This document shows positions 8,886 through 16,794 of a DNA stretch of 64,000 nt, piece by piece. The translations under genes and the position numbers were made by a program. Source of the stretch: Ktedonobacter robiniae (GTDB taxonomy: Bacteria; Chloroflexota; Ktedonobacteria; Ktedonobacterales; Ktedonobacteraceae). Location of the stretch: the NCBI RefSeq assembly GCF_016587375.1, contig NZ_BNJG01000001.1, positions 1,240,001 through 1,304,000 on the forward strand, given 5' to 3'. The notes under the pieces were generated by a model. The model was not told where the DNA came from. It did no database searches and saw only the letters and a program-made list of their open reading frames with translations. The stretch's first letter is position 1. Each line of letters starts with the position of its first letter.

Positions 8886-9792
8886 TCCCGGCATCGATGA
8901 TGCCCTCGCGCTCTTTTTAGCTCTGGCCTCGCCTGAAATACAGCTTGAGGCTTTGACCACTGTATGTGGAAACGTCAATCTTGACCACACGACGCGCAAT
9001 GCTCTGGCGTTGCTCTCCCTGGCGGGACGCGAAGATATCCCTGTCGCGGCAGGCGCGTCCCGCCCCCTCATCCTTCCACATGGGGATGCGGCGTCCGTGC
9101 ATGGGCTGAACGGCCTGGGTCAGCTTCAGCTTCCCGAACCACGCATCACAGCCCACCCTCAGCATGCAGCCGACCTTATCATCGAGAGGGTCATGCAGGC
9201 GCCCGGCGAAATTACGCTAGTGGCCATTGGCCCACTAACCAACCTGGCCCTGGCCCTGCACAAAGAGCCCCGTATCGCGCGTGCAGTGCGCGAGGTGTAT
9301 ATCATGGGGGGCGCACTGCGCGTCCCTGGCAACGTCACACCTGCCGCTGAGTTTAACATCTATTGTGATCCGCATGCAGCCCATGTGGTCTTTCACGCGG
9401 GCTGGCCACTACGCATTGTCAGCCTGGATGTGACCCACCAGGTAAGCCTGACCCCCGCAGATTTTGCGCAATTGGCAACCTCCCTGGATGGCTCGGTGAA
9501 GCACGCAATCCTACAGATGACGGACTTCTACTTCAACGTCTTCCAGGCAGAGATAGCGACCAAAGCATTCCATATGCATGATCCACTCTGCCTCGCCGCA
9601 ACCTTCCTTCCTGATCTTATAACCTGGCAGCCAGCCTACGTCGATGTGGAACTTCAGGGCACGCTGACCCTGGGTGAGACAGTCGCTGACTTTAAACAGC
9701 TCACGCAGGCCAACATGCAAGCACCAGTTGCCGTCGACGCAGCAGGCTTCCGTGCCCTCTTCCTCGAGCGCATCGGACAGGCCTATCTCTAA
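8860..9792 (+). CDS. Ribonucleoside hydrolase (inosine/uridine-preferring family)
   Basis: About 310 residues. I take TTG at 8860 as the start because GGGAGG lies just before it and the family signature follows at once (ILDTDPGIDDALAL); earlier in-frame ATGs would lie deep inside the ribokinase gene. Further calcium and substrate residues are in VYIMGGALRVPGN, AEFNIYCDPHAA and FHMHDPLCLAA. The enzyme splits nucleosides into base and ribose, which the overlapping ribokinase can phosphorylate. Overlap with a tight ribosome site suggests translational coupling. The exact nucleoside preference cannot be read. Confidence 0.88.
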   Translation: MHRIILDTDPGIDDALALFLALASPEIQLEALTTVCGNVNLDHTTRNALALLSLAGREDIPVAAGASRPLILPHGDAASVHGLNGLGQLQLPEPRITAHPQHAADLIIERVMQAPGEITLVAIGPLTNLALALHKEPRIARAVREVYIMGGALRVPGNVTPAAEFNIYCDPHAAHVVFHAGWPLRIVSLDVTHQVSLTPADFAQLATSLDGSVKHAILQMTDFYFNVFQAEIATKAFHMHDPLCLAATFLPDLITWQPAYVDVELQGTLTLGETVADFKQLTQANMQAPVAVDAAGFRALFLERIGQAYL

Positions 9793-9800
9793 GCGGCATT

Positions 9801-9860
9801 GCAAAGGGCCTTGCCCTTTGCCGGGGCGGGAGATGTCCCCACCACCCCTCTTTTTCTTTT
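9801..9860 (+). terminator. Intrinsic terminator after the salvage operon
   Basis: Stem GCAAAGGGC / GCCCTTTGC at 9801-9821, with T-rich runs following at 9850-9860. Confidence 0.55.
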
Positions 9861-9887
9861 GACAAATAGGCTCCGATACAGTATATT
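9859..9887 (+). promoter_or_regulatory. Sigma-70-like promoter of the SufT-like gene
   Basis: TTGACA at 9859-9864 and TATATT at 9882-9887 with a 17-base spacer, about 70 bases before the start codon. Confidence 0.7.
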
Positions 9888-9955
9888 ACAGAAGAATATA
9901 TTCCGACCTATTTACTCGGATTAAGAGGAGCCTACCAGAGACAAAGGAGCCGATT

Positions 9956-10267
9956 ATGGCACAAATTAATGAAGCAGAAGTGATGGATGCCCTGCGTGAA
10001 TGTTATGATCCAGAAATCCCGGTGAACATTGTTGACCTGGGCCTGGTCTATGGCATTGATATACAAGAAGCAGATGCCAGCGTAAACGTAACGATGACTC
10101 TGACCGCTATCGGCTGCCCCATGGCTGGCGAGGTAATAGAGGAGGTCGAGTCGCGCGTAAAGCAGGTCGAGAATGTGCAGAACTGCAAGGTTGACCTGAC
10201 CTTTGATCCCCCCTGGTCCCCTGAGCGCATGACAGAGGACGCAAAATGGGAACTGGGAATGATCTAA
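9956..10267 (+). CDS. MIP18/DUF59 family metal-sulphur cluster assembly factor (SufT-like)
   Basis: A 103-residue protein of the DUF59/PaaD/SufT family. The N-terminal signature YDPEIPVNIVDLGLVYGI and the TAIGCPMAGEVIEEVE helix, with the conserved Cys, are clear, and the C-terminal DPPWSPERM is typical. Family members help load iron-sulphur clusters. No suf or paa genes are adjacent, so SufT-like is the best guess. It has its own promoter and is closed by a 62-bp perfect palindrome, so it is transcribed alone. Confidence 0.85.
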   Translation: MAQINEAEVMDALRECYDPEIPVNIVDLGLVYGIDIQEADASVNVTMTLTAIGCPMAGEVIEEVESRVKQVENVQNCKVDLTFDPPWSPERMTEDAKWELGMI

Positions 10268-10272
10268 GAAAC

Positions 10273-10334
10273 GTGCTAAAGGCAGAATGAGGCCAGGCGT
10301 CGCGCGACGCCTGGCCTCATTCTGCCTTTAGCAC
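10273..10334. terminator. 62-bp perfect palindrome without a loop
   Basis: Two perfect 31-base arms (GTGCTAAAGG ... CCTTTAGCAC) meet at a CGCGCG centre. There is no T tract. It lies between two genes pointing the same way, so it may terminate the SufT-like gene, but its length is far beyond need. Confidence 0.7.
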
Positions 10335-10458
10335 TACTAGGCTTGGCACAATACGGGAAGAATGGTATGCTAGTGCATGATCTCGCTCTGTCTGGATCAT
10401 GCATATTTTATTTTATTGCCCACTGTTTTATTTGTTCTATACATCGGAGTTTTTACAT

Positions 10459-11715
10459 ATGCAGCATTGCCCCAACTGCGGAACACCGCTACAAGCTATA
10501 GCAAAGTTCTGCCCTGGCTGTGGCCAGCAGGTTGCACTGGCATCCAATCCAGCGCAGCAGCCTGCCAGTGATCTTCCTCCCACGCCCCCTGCGCCCTCCG
10601 AACCAGCTATACTTGCCGGCGAAAACTACGGCTCCTACGGCCCCGACATGGTAGCCCCCACAGCACAATCCTCAGCATCTACCTCGTCGCCCGCGCACAG
10701 CATTTCCTCGCCTTACCATACACCTGTCTCTTACACCGGGCAGGCACCACTACCTGTTACGCCTTACAGTGCCAATCCTTACGCTCCTCCCGTTGATCCA
10801 GCGGCAGGCCAGAGGACTCCAGGAATATATACACCTCCTCCTTACATGCCTTATACCCCACCTACGCCTCCCGTAGCTACCAGAAGAAAGCGTTCGCCCT
10901 TATTACTCGTTCTCCTGGCCATTTTGCTCATCGTTGTCGTTGGCAGTGGTGTAAGCCTGATTTACTATGCGGGGGTTGCCCTACCAGCTCAAGCTAATGC
11001 ACAGGCCACCAGTACCGCACAGGCCGCGACCAACACAGCCAATACCCAGGCAACCGGCACCGCACAGGCGATCACCAATGCCACCGCTACAGCCAATGCC
11101 CAGGCAACCGCGAGTGTGCAGCAAACAGCAACCACGCGCCAGACGATCTACGCCCAGGCAACCAACGGCTCGCCCGCCTTTCAATCCTCTCTTGCCGGTC
11201 CAGATAGCGCAGGCTGGGAGACTTATGATGCCGTAGGGGGCGGAGGATGCTACTATAGCAACGGCGCCTTCCATGCCGATGTTCGGAATAAGAACTATTA
11301 TGTCGCCTGCTTTGGACTCAACACCAATTACACAAATATGGCCTTTGAGGTCAACATGACGATCCTGAAAGGTAATATAGGTGGGCTGATCTTTCGCGGC
11401 AATAAGGACTCATTAAAATTTTACTCCTTTGAGGTAGGAAGCGACGGCTCGGTGGAACTTAATGCCTCTCAGAGTGATGGCCACGCCCATAACCTTTTCT
11501 TTGATCATGTAGATGTCGTTAAAACAGGTACCGGGCAGACAAATCTTGTAGATGTTATCGCACGTTCCAGCACAATATATTTCTATATCAATAAACAATA
11601 CGTCGGCCAGGTTCAGGATACAGCCTATACCTCTGGTCAGATTGGCTTCATGTCTTTAGATAACTCTTCAGCGACTGATGTGGCCTATAAAAACGCTCGT
11701 GTCTGGCAGCTTTAG
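10459..11715 (+). CDS. Zinc-ribbon membrane protein with a C-terminal lectin-like domain
   Basis: About 418 residues from the ATG at 10459, chosen because the zinc ribbon starts there (CPNCGTPLQAIAKFCPGCG) and CGGAG lies upstream; an earlier in-frame start exists. Order of parts: zinc ribbon (1-25), Pro/Ser-rich linker (about 30-145), a basic stop and one membrane span (LLLVLLAILLIVVVGSG, near 160), then an Ala-Thr-Gln low-complexity stalk. Last comes a roughly 180-residue beta-rich domain with one Cys pair (GGGGCYYSNG ... YVACFG), resembling concanavalin-like/DUF1080 folds. A cytosolic ribbon and an outside binding domain fit a surface sensor or anchor; the role is unknown. The C-terminal domain is shared with the next gene. 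Confidence 0.7.
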   Translation: MQHCPNCGTPLQAIAKFCPGCGQQVALASNPAQQPASDLPPTPPAPSEPAILAGENYGSYGPDMVAPTAQSSASTSSPAHSISSPYHTPVSYTGQAPLPVTPYSANPYAPPVDPAAGQRTPGIYTPPPYMPYTPPTPPVATRRKRSPLLLVLLAILLIVVVGSGVSLIYYAGVALPAQANAQATSTAQAATNTANTQATGTAQAITNATATANAQATASVQQTATTRQTIYAQATNGSPAFQSSLAGPDSAGWETYDAVGGGGCYYSNGAFHADVRNKNYYVACFGLNTNYTNMAFEVNMTILKGNIGGLIFRGNKDSLKFYSFEVGSDGSVELNASQSDGHAHNLFFDHVDVVKTGTGQTNLVDVIARSSTIYFYINKQYVGQVQDTAYTSGQIGFMSLDNSSATDVAYKNARVWQL

Positions 11716-11739
11716 CGCCACAAAGAGGAGTGAACAAAC

Positions 11740-11767
11740 GAGACGCCGGGATGGCTCCCAGCGTCTC
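11740..11767 (+). terminator. Hairpin between the two lectin-like genes
   Basis: Near-perfect stem GAGACGCCGGGA / TCCCAGCGTCTC with a TGGC loop and no T tract. Confidence 0.45.
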
Positions 11768-11820
11768 ACAAGACGCGTAAATCGACGCCAACGAAAGATA
11801 AGGAGGAATATTTATCACTC

Positions 11821-12903
11821 ATGCCTCATCTATCACCAGGCGAAACTCCGCATCAATCTGAGGATTCCAGGACCGTGCTAACAGAGAGCCAGCCGGGCAG
11901 TACATCCCCTGACACAACGACGCCCGCTGAGTCCGAAACGCTCTCTCCCCAGGAGACGCTCTTTGCCGCGCGCCTGGTAGAATTAGATCTCAAGCGCCAG
12001 CGGCTCCTAAAAGCCCAGCAATTGCAGAATCGGATGCGCCTACTCATCTTCACCCTGGCGACTGTCTTGATCGTTAGTGGCTTCGGCTTTATTATCTACA
12101 GTACCAGCGTCGACTATCGCCATTCCACGCATGCGTTTGCCACTGTACAGGCACAGTGGACACAAAATGTCGTTAATACCGCCCAGGCACGCTCGCAGGG
12201 AACAGCCAACGCGATTAATACCGTCCAGGCCAATATTAACGCCACCGCCACCGCCCAGGATGAAAATCAGGCACAGGCGACCACAACCATTGAAGATATG
12301 ACCGCCACGGCGACCGCACTCGAAGGCATCCTCACCGACGCAACCAAGAAAGATCCTGACCTGAACGATTCCTTAAGTGATCGCACCGGTGATGGGAAAT
12401 GGGATATTGGCGGTAGCAGCACCACAGGTTGTGCCTTCACTAGCAGTGGTTATCACGCCTTCGTGGCCAAACGGGGCTATATCCAGCCCTGCCTCTCGCA
12501 GGCGAAGACCTATGCCGATGCCGTCTATTCAGCCCAGGTCACCATCAATACAGGCAACGCTGACCGCGCCGGGCTGCTTTTCCGCGTCGACAGTACAGGC
12601 AATCAATATTACTTTTTTAGCATTGGCATGGATGGAACCTACAGCCTCGACCTCTACCAGGAGTCGGGACCGGGGCAGAACCTGCTCAATGGGCGCAACG
12701 CGGACATTACACAGGGGCTAGGACAGAGCAATCAGCTCGTCGTGCTCGCCCAGGGCACAACCTTCTACCTCTTCGCAAACGATACCTTCCTTGGAGGTGC
12801 CAGCGATAGCACACTGAAATCAGGGCGCCTGGGGGTGGCCGTCGTTCAATCAGGCATCCCCATCGACGCCAGTTTCAGCAATGTCAAGGTGTGGAAACTT
12901 TAA
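11821..12903 (+). CDS. Membrane-anchored protein with a lectin-like domain (paralogue)
   Basis: A 360-residue paralogue of the preceding gene without the zinc ribbon. A hydrophilic N-terminus (about 1-75) leads to one membrane span (LLIFTLATVLIVSGFGFIIY, near 85-105), an Ala/Thr/Gln stalk, and the same beta-rich C-terminal domain. The shared features are a Cys pair (TGCAFTSSG, IQPCLSQ), the GLLFRVDSTGNQYYFFSIG core and the closing FSNVKVWKL motif. AAGGAGG upstream supports the start. The gap of about 105 bases contains a hairpin, so co-transcription is possible but not certain. Function unknown; probably an extracytoplasmic binding protein. Confidence 0.68.
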   Translation: MPHLSPGETPHQSEDSRTVLTESQPGSTSPDTTTPAESETLSPQETLFAARLVELDLKRQRLLKAQQLQNRMRLLIFTLATVLIVSGFGFIIYSTSVDYRHSTHAFATVQAQWTQNVVNTAQARSQGTANAINTVQANINATATAQDENQAQATTTIEDMTATATALEGILTDATKKDPDLNDSLSDRTGDGKWDIGGSSTTGCAFTSSGYHAFVAKRGYIQPCLSQAKTYADAVYSAQVTINTGNADRAGLLFRVDSTGNQYYFFSIGMDGTYSLDLYQESGPGQNLLNGRNADITQGLGQSNQLVVLAQGTTFYLFANDTFLGGASDSTLKSGRLGVAVVQSGIPIDASFSNVKVWKL

Positions 12904-12921
12904 GCCAATCCACACCTTGAC
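12883..12921 (+). terminator. Hairpin overlapping the end of the gene
   Basis: 13-bp perfect stem GTCAAGGTGTGGA / TCCACACCTTGAC; the gene's last codons form one arm and the stop codon is in the loop. Confidence 0.55.
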
Positions 12922-12959
12922 AAAGCGCAAGCAAACTGTTACCCTTGTATTTAAGTATA

Positions 12960-13240
12960 GAATCGGTGACAGATCTGTTTTACCAGGCAATACATAGACA
13001 TACCATAACGGCTATGATTGGGACAAGTAGCCTGCGCCACCTTTCAGAGAGCTGCGGTCCGGTGCAACGCAGTAGTGAGCAGCGGTGAAATCCACCCAGG
13101 AGCCTGCGCGAAGAGCGCTCACGGTTCGCCCCCGTTACCCGGCCAGAACGAGGTTCACTTTCGCTTGAACGAACAAAGGTGGTACCACGATAACGCTGTA
13201 AAGTCGTCGTCGTCCTTGTAGGACACGGCGTTTTTTTATT
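12960..13240 (+). promoter_or_regulatory. T-box riboswitch (serine) of serS
   Basis: T-box leader. The antiterminator T-box AAAGGTGGTACCACG is at 13175-13189. The specifier region GTGAAATCCACCCAGGAG puts the serine codon TCC at 13091-13093. A small hairpin (GTTCA 13153-13157 / TGAAC 13166-13170) precedes the T-box. The terminator pairs ACGCTGT (13193-13199) with ACGGCGT (13225-13231) and is followed by a run of T. Uncharged tRNA-Ser would pair with the specifier and favour readthrough into serS. Confidence 0.88.
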
Positions 13241-13277
13241 GTTCGCATATACGCCGCCATAGATAGAGGAGGAGATC

Positions 13278-14564
13278 ATGCTCGATCTCACGTTTATCCG
13301 CACCAACACTGACGCGGTCAAAGAGGCCGCGCGCCTGAAGAATAATCCTATCGATATCAATGCCCTCCTGGAGCTTGATCGGCGCGTTGTCTCGCTTCAG
13401 CAAGAGGTCGAGGAGGCCCGTGCTCAGCAGAACGCGCTCTCGAAGAAAATTCAGCAGGCCGCGAAAGAGAAAAACGTCGAGCTGCGTAACCAGTATATCG
13501 CCCAGGGCAAACAGCTCTCGGAGGCCATCAAGGAGAAAGAGCCGCTCCTGGCCCAGCTTCAGGAGGAGCGCTATCAGCAGCTCCTGCTCGTACCCAATAT
13601 TCCCGATCCTAGCACGCCCGTGGGCAAAGATGAAGACGACAATGTGCCCATTAAGTACTGGGGGGAGAAGCCAACCTTTGAATTCCCCGCGCTCGACCAT
13701 TATGACCTGATGCAGAAGCTGGAGATGGTGGATATTGAACGCGCCGTCAAGGTGGCTGGCAGCCGCAGCTACTCGCTCAAAGGCGCTGCCGCGCGTCTGG
13801 AGTTGGCACTGATGAACTTCGCCTTCGACCGCCTGTCGCGCAAGGGCTATACTCCCATTATCGTACCCTCGATGGCCCGCGACTTCGCCTTTGTCGGCAA
13901 TGGTCAGTTTCCCAAGGGGCGCGACCAGGTCTATGAGATCGAAGGGCAGGACCTCTTCCTGGTGGGTACCGCCGAGGTCTCGATCACTGGCATGTACAAG
14001 GATGAAATTCTCAAGGCCGAGGAGCTACCGCTGACCTACGTAGGGTACAGCCCCTGCTTCCGCCAGGAGGCCGGAACCTATGGCAAGGATACGCGCGGTG
14101 TCTTCCGCATTCATCAGTTCAACAAGGTAGAGCAGTATATTATCTGTGAGGCCGACACCGCGGTCTCGGTCCAGTGGTTTGAGGAGCTTGAGCGCAACGC
14201 GGAGGAGCTCATTCAGGCTCTGGAGCTGCCGTACCGTATTGTCAATGTCTGTACAGGCGATATGGGTGATGGCAAGGTGGGTATGCACGATATTGAATGT
14301 TGGGTTCCCAGCGAGAATCGCTATCGCGAGACCCACTCGTGCTCGTACTTCCACGATTGGCAGGCGCGCCGCGCCAATATTCGCTACCGTGATGCCGAGG
14401 GCAAGGTCCGCTTCGTACATACGCTCAATAATACGGCCATCGCCTCGCCCCGCATCCTGATTCCGCTGATCGAGAATCACCAGCAGCCAGACGGCAGCGT
14501 GCGCATCCCCGAGGCACTGCGCCCCTACATGGGTGGGCAGGACTACATTCGCCCGCGCCAGTAG
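13278..14564 (+). CDS. serS: Seryl-tRNA synthetase
   Basis: A 428-residue class II synthetase of usual length. Residues 1-110 form the long antiparallel coiled-coil arm that contacts the tRNA-Ser variable arm (MLDLTFIRTNTDAVKEAARL, many Glu/Lys/Gln). The catalytic core carries motif 2 (FRQEAGTYGKDTRGVFRIHQ) and motif 3 (NNTAIASPRILIPLIENHQ). GAGGAGGAG just before the ATG fixes the start. It charges tRNA-Ser with serine and is controlled by the T-box leader directly upstream. Confidence 0.96.
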   Translation: MLDLTFIRTNTDAVKEAARLKNNPIDINALLELDRRVVSLQQEVEEARAQQNALSKKIQQAAKEKNVELRNQYIAQGKQLSEAIKEKEPLLAQLQEERYQQLLLVPNIPDPSTPVGKDEDDNVPIKYWGEKPTFEFPALDHYDLMQKLEMVDIERAVKVAGSRSYSLKGAAARLELALMNFAFDRLSRKGYTPIIVPSMARDFAFVGNGQFPKGRDQVYEIEGQDLFLVGTAEVSITGMYKDEILKAEELPLTYVGYSPCFRQEAGTYGKDTRGVFRIHQFNKVEQYIICEADTAVSVQWFEELERNAEELIQALELPYRIVNVCTGDMGDGKVGMHDIECWVPSENRYRETHSCSYFHDWQARRANIRYRDAEGKVRFVHTLNNTAIASPRILIPLIENHQQPDGSVRIPEALRPYMGGQDYIRPRQ

Positions 14565-14582
14565 CGCAAACACCACCCAGCC

Positions 14583-14617
14583 AGAGCAGGTCTGGATATA
14601 TTGTTCAGGCCTGCTCT
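14583..14617. terminator. Hairpin after serS
   Basis: Interrupted stem AGAGCAGGTCTG / CAGGCCTGCTCT between serS and the convergent phosphoesterase fragment. Confidence 0.55.
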
Positions 14618-14871
14618 AGGGCTCCTCTTCAAGCCATAAAATCTCCCCGCGCACACTCATGGCCTCATCATCAATAGAGAGCATCCCTACGCTGCGTTTA
14701 GGCTGACTACGCCGCTCATTCGCGCTCCCAGGATTAAACAAGAGAAGACCCTCATGCTCCTCATTATATGGAATATGGCTGTGGCCAAAGACCACCACTC
14801 GCGCCTGGGGAAACTCGCGTTGCGCGTTGCGTGCATAATGTTTTCGCTCGCCCAAGACAGCCTGGAACTAT
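14616..14871 (-). pseudogene. Metallophosphoesterase, C-terminal fragment
   Basis: About 84 codons matching the C-terminal half of the YfcE/MJ0936-type phosphoesterase encoded next to it: EFPQARVVVFGHSHIPY, LLFNPGSANERRSQP and GEILWL. The metal-binding GHSHIP is present, but the N-terminal metal motifs (DTH, GD) are absent. Its reading frame is cut by a stop upstream of position 14871, and homology to the complete copy ends there. The missing N-terminal half appears at 20807-20989 on the same strand, on the far side of the island, suggesting one gene split by insertion and deletion. Confidence 0.75.
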
Positions 14872-14902
14872 TGAAAAGAAGCTATAGAAATTATTTCGCC
14901 AT

Positions 14903-15394
14903 CTACAACCAAATAATTTCTCCCCATACCTTCTTCTCCTCATCATCCACATGCAACAACCCAACACTGCACCTCGGTTGCTTTCGTCGATCCGTCGCGC
15001 TACCCGGATTGAACAACAATTGCCCATTATATTCTTTGTTGTAGGGGATGTGGCTGTGGCCGTAGACAACGACGCGGGCGTTGGGAAACTCCTGACGAGC
15101 CATCCTCTCCCTGTTATGCGTATCTCCTAGAATATGCACAATGCCAATACGGCAATGACCTACGACAACCTCGCGCTTGATCGGCAATTTCTCAACAACC
15201 TCTTCATATTCGATATTGCCCTGTACCGCCACGACAGGCGCTAGGAATTCAAGCTCATCAATTAATGAAAGGCGCGATAAATCGCCAGCGTGGATGATTA
15301 ATTCTACCTCCGCGAAATGGGCCGACACGGCTTCTGGCAACTGCTTAAATTGCGGGATATGTGTGTCTGAAATGACCCCAATGTGATGTATCAT
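14903..15394 (-). CDS. Metallophosphoesterase (YfcE/MJ0936-like)
   Basis: About 163 residues from the ATG at 15394, which follows GGAGAAAA; an ATG five codons upstream is possible. All calcineurin-like metal motifs are present in order: D-x-H (VISDTHIPQ), GD (IIHAGDLSRL), GN (VAVQGNIEY), a central H (VHILGDTH) and GHSHIPY. Homologues are small cytosolic phosphodiesterases. It is the only complete member of this subfamily here, lying between fragments of a close relative, which suggests it was carried by the island or is a tandem duplicate. Confidence 0.82.
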   Translation of the reverse strand: MIHHIGVISDTHIPQFKQLPEAVSAHFAEVELIIHAGDLSRLSLIDELEFLAPVVAVQGNIEYEEVVEKLPIKREVVVGHCRIGIVHILGDTHNRERMARQEFPNARVVVYGHSHIPYNKEYNGQLLFNPGSATDRRKQPRCSVGLLHVDDEEKKVWGEIIWL

Positions 15395-15946
15395 TTGCGT
15401 TTTCTCCATCTTACATTGTTATCTCTATTATTCAGCCTCTCTCAGCAGCTTAATTTTATCACTCAGATCGTTTGGATATTCAGTCTATCCATTGTTACAA
15501 TCCGCTCTATAGCGTGCATTTCAGCATATCCACAAATAAACGCTTAACATTGACAGCAGACCGCGAACGTGATCGATTCTCCCGCAGGTTTAACCTGGTT
15601 GCGGGGTAAGCCAGATAAAGCTATCACTAAATTGATTCTCACTACTAACGTTGTACTCAGTTTGATTTCCACATAGTATAGAATATCTATGAGTAACGCC
15701 TTATTTTTACTTCTTTTGGGTGTTCTATAGCTTTTAGTCTATCCGTTACTTTTACATCTCTAACTCCAAGTGTAATAAAATAAATATTGAATACTCACAA
15801 ACCAATAACACAGAAACTGATAAGCCTGCCATTTGCGGCCTTGAAAAACTCGTTGCAGTAGTTGGCCCATATTTTACAAGAATTTTTGAATATTTCATGC
15901 TTAAAGAGCAAAGACGGCAATTGATTTGACAGGGAGGTCAAACAAA
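15395..15946. other. Gene-free AT-rich stretch inside the island
   Basis: About 550 bases, clearly more AT-rich than the flanking host genes. I find no convincing coding frame, RNA gene or repeat; it probably contains the promoter of the ParB-like gene. Confidence 0.5.
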
Positions 15947-16794
15947 ATGGATGATCTGAAATGGTCTAAAGAGGCATTAGCGCTACAATCATTAAGTCTT
16001 TGGGATGAGAACGCACGTTTCCCTGATAAATATTTCCGTAAAACGGAAGAAGAGTTAGTTGAGTACTTTATATCAAAAAAAGATTTCAAGGTTTTTGAGC
16101 TAGCAAAGGAGATAGTTGCAGAGCTGGATATTCCCCAGCTTGAAAGACTTGTTGTACTACGCCGAGATGGAAAGAACATTGTCATTGAAGGTAACCGAAG
16201 ATTAACAGTCTATAAGCTTCTAGTGAAACCTGATCTCACACAGAATAAGCACCTGGGAGCTGAATTTGAACAGCTCAGTAGGCAAGCAAAGCTTACTACT
16301 AATTTTGAGTTAGATGCTCTGGTGACCGAGGACATATCAGAAGGACTAAGGATCATTGAGCGCAAACATCTAAAGTCGAATAATGAAGTTAGCTGGGGAG
16401 ATTCAGAGCGAGCGCATTATAGTGCTAGAAAAGGGGTTACTGATCGCCAGACTATTCTTAAAGTTGAGATTGCGAAAAAGGTGAAGGAGACAGAACTTGA
16501 TGAATCTCTCGTTGATGAAGTACTTGGCCCAGGATATGTTACCACCTTTCACCGCATAGTATCCGGATCTGCCGCAGATAAGATTTTTGGTTATAAACTT
16601 GATGATAACAATACTTTGATAGTCGAAGATCCTAATTTTCTGGATAAACTCAAAGTAGTTGCATGGAATGTACTACAAAAGAAGGATTTTAATGGAAATG
16701 ATATCAATTCGCGTACGGTAAATACGACGAAGCAGATTACAGACTATTTGTCTGGTATAAGCAGCCAGGCTATCAAGGCTACTCAAAATGCCAT
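15947..16794 (+). pseudogene. ParB-like protein, 3' end removed at an IS junction
   Basis: About 283 codons from the ATG at 15947, which has GGGAGGTC just upstream. Residues about 60-90 show a ParB/sulfiredoxin-type core: LDIPQLERLVVLRRDGKNIV, then IEGNRRLTVYKLL, the usual ExNRR box. Later segments (SWGDSERAHYSARKGV) resemble the helical region after the ParB fold. The frame runs into the IS256-family element and ends 14 codons inside it (stop near 16837), so the natural C-terminus is missing. Proteins of this type are common in mobile and defence islands as DNA-binding or CTP-binding factors; a chromosome-partition role is unlikely. AT-rich relative to neighbours. Confidence 0.65.

Noticed and set aside
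8778..9165. Antisense open frames across ribokinase/nucleoside hydrolase, and similar long antisense frames over leuS, lpdA, serS and fabD
   Set aside because: They mirror well-supported genes, have no ribosome sites or family features, and arise from GC-rich codon use.
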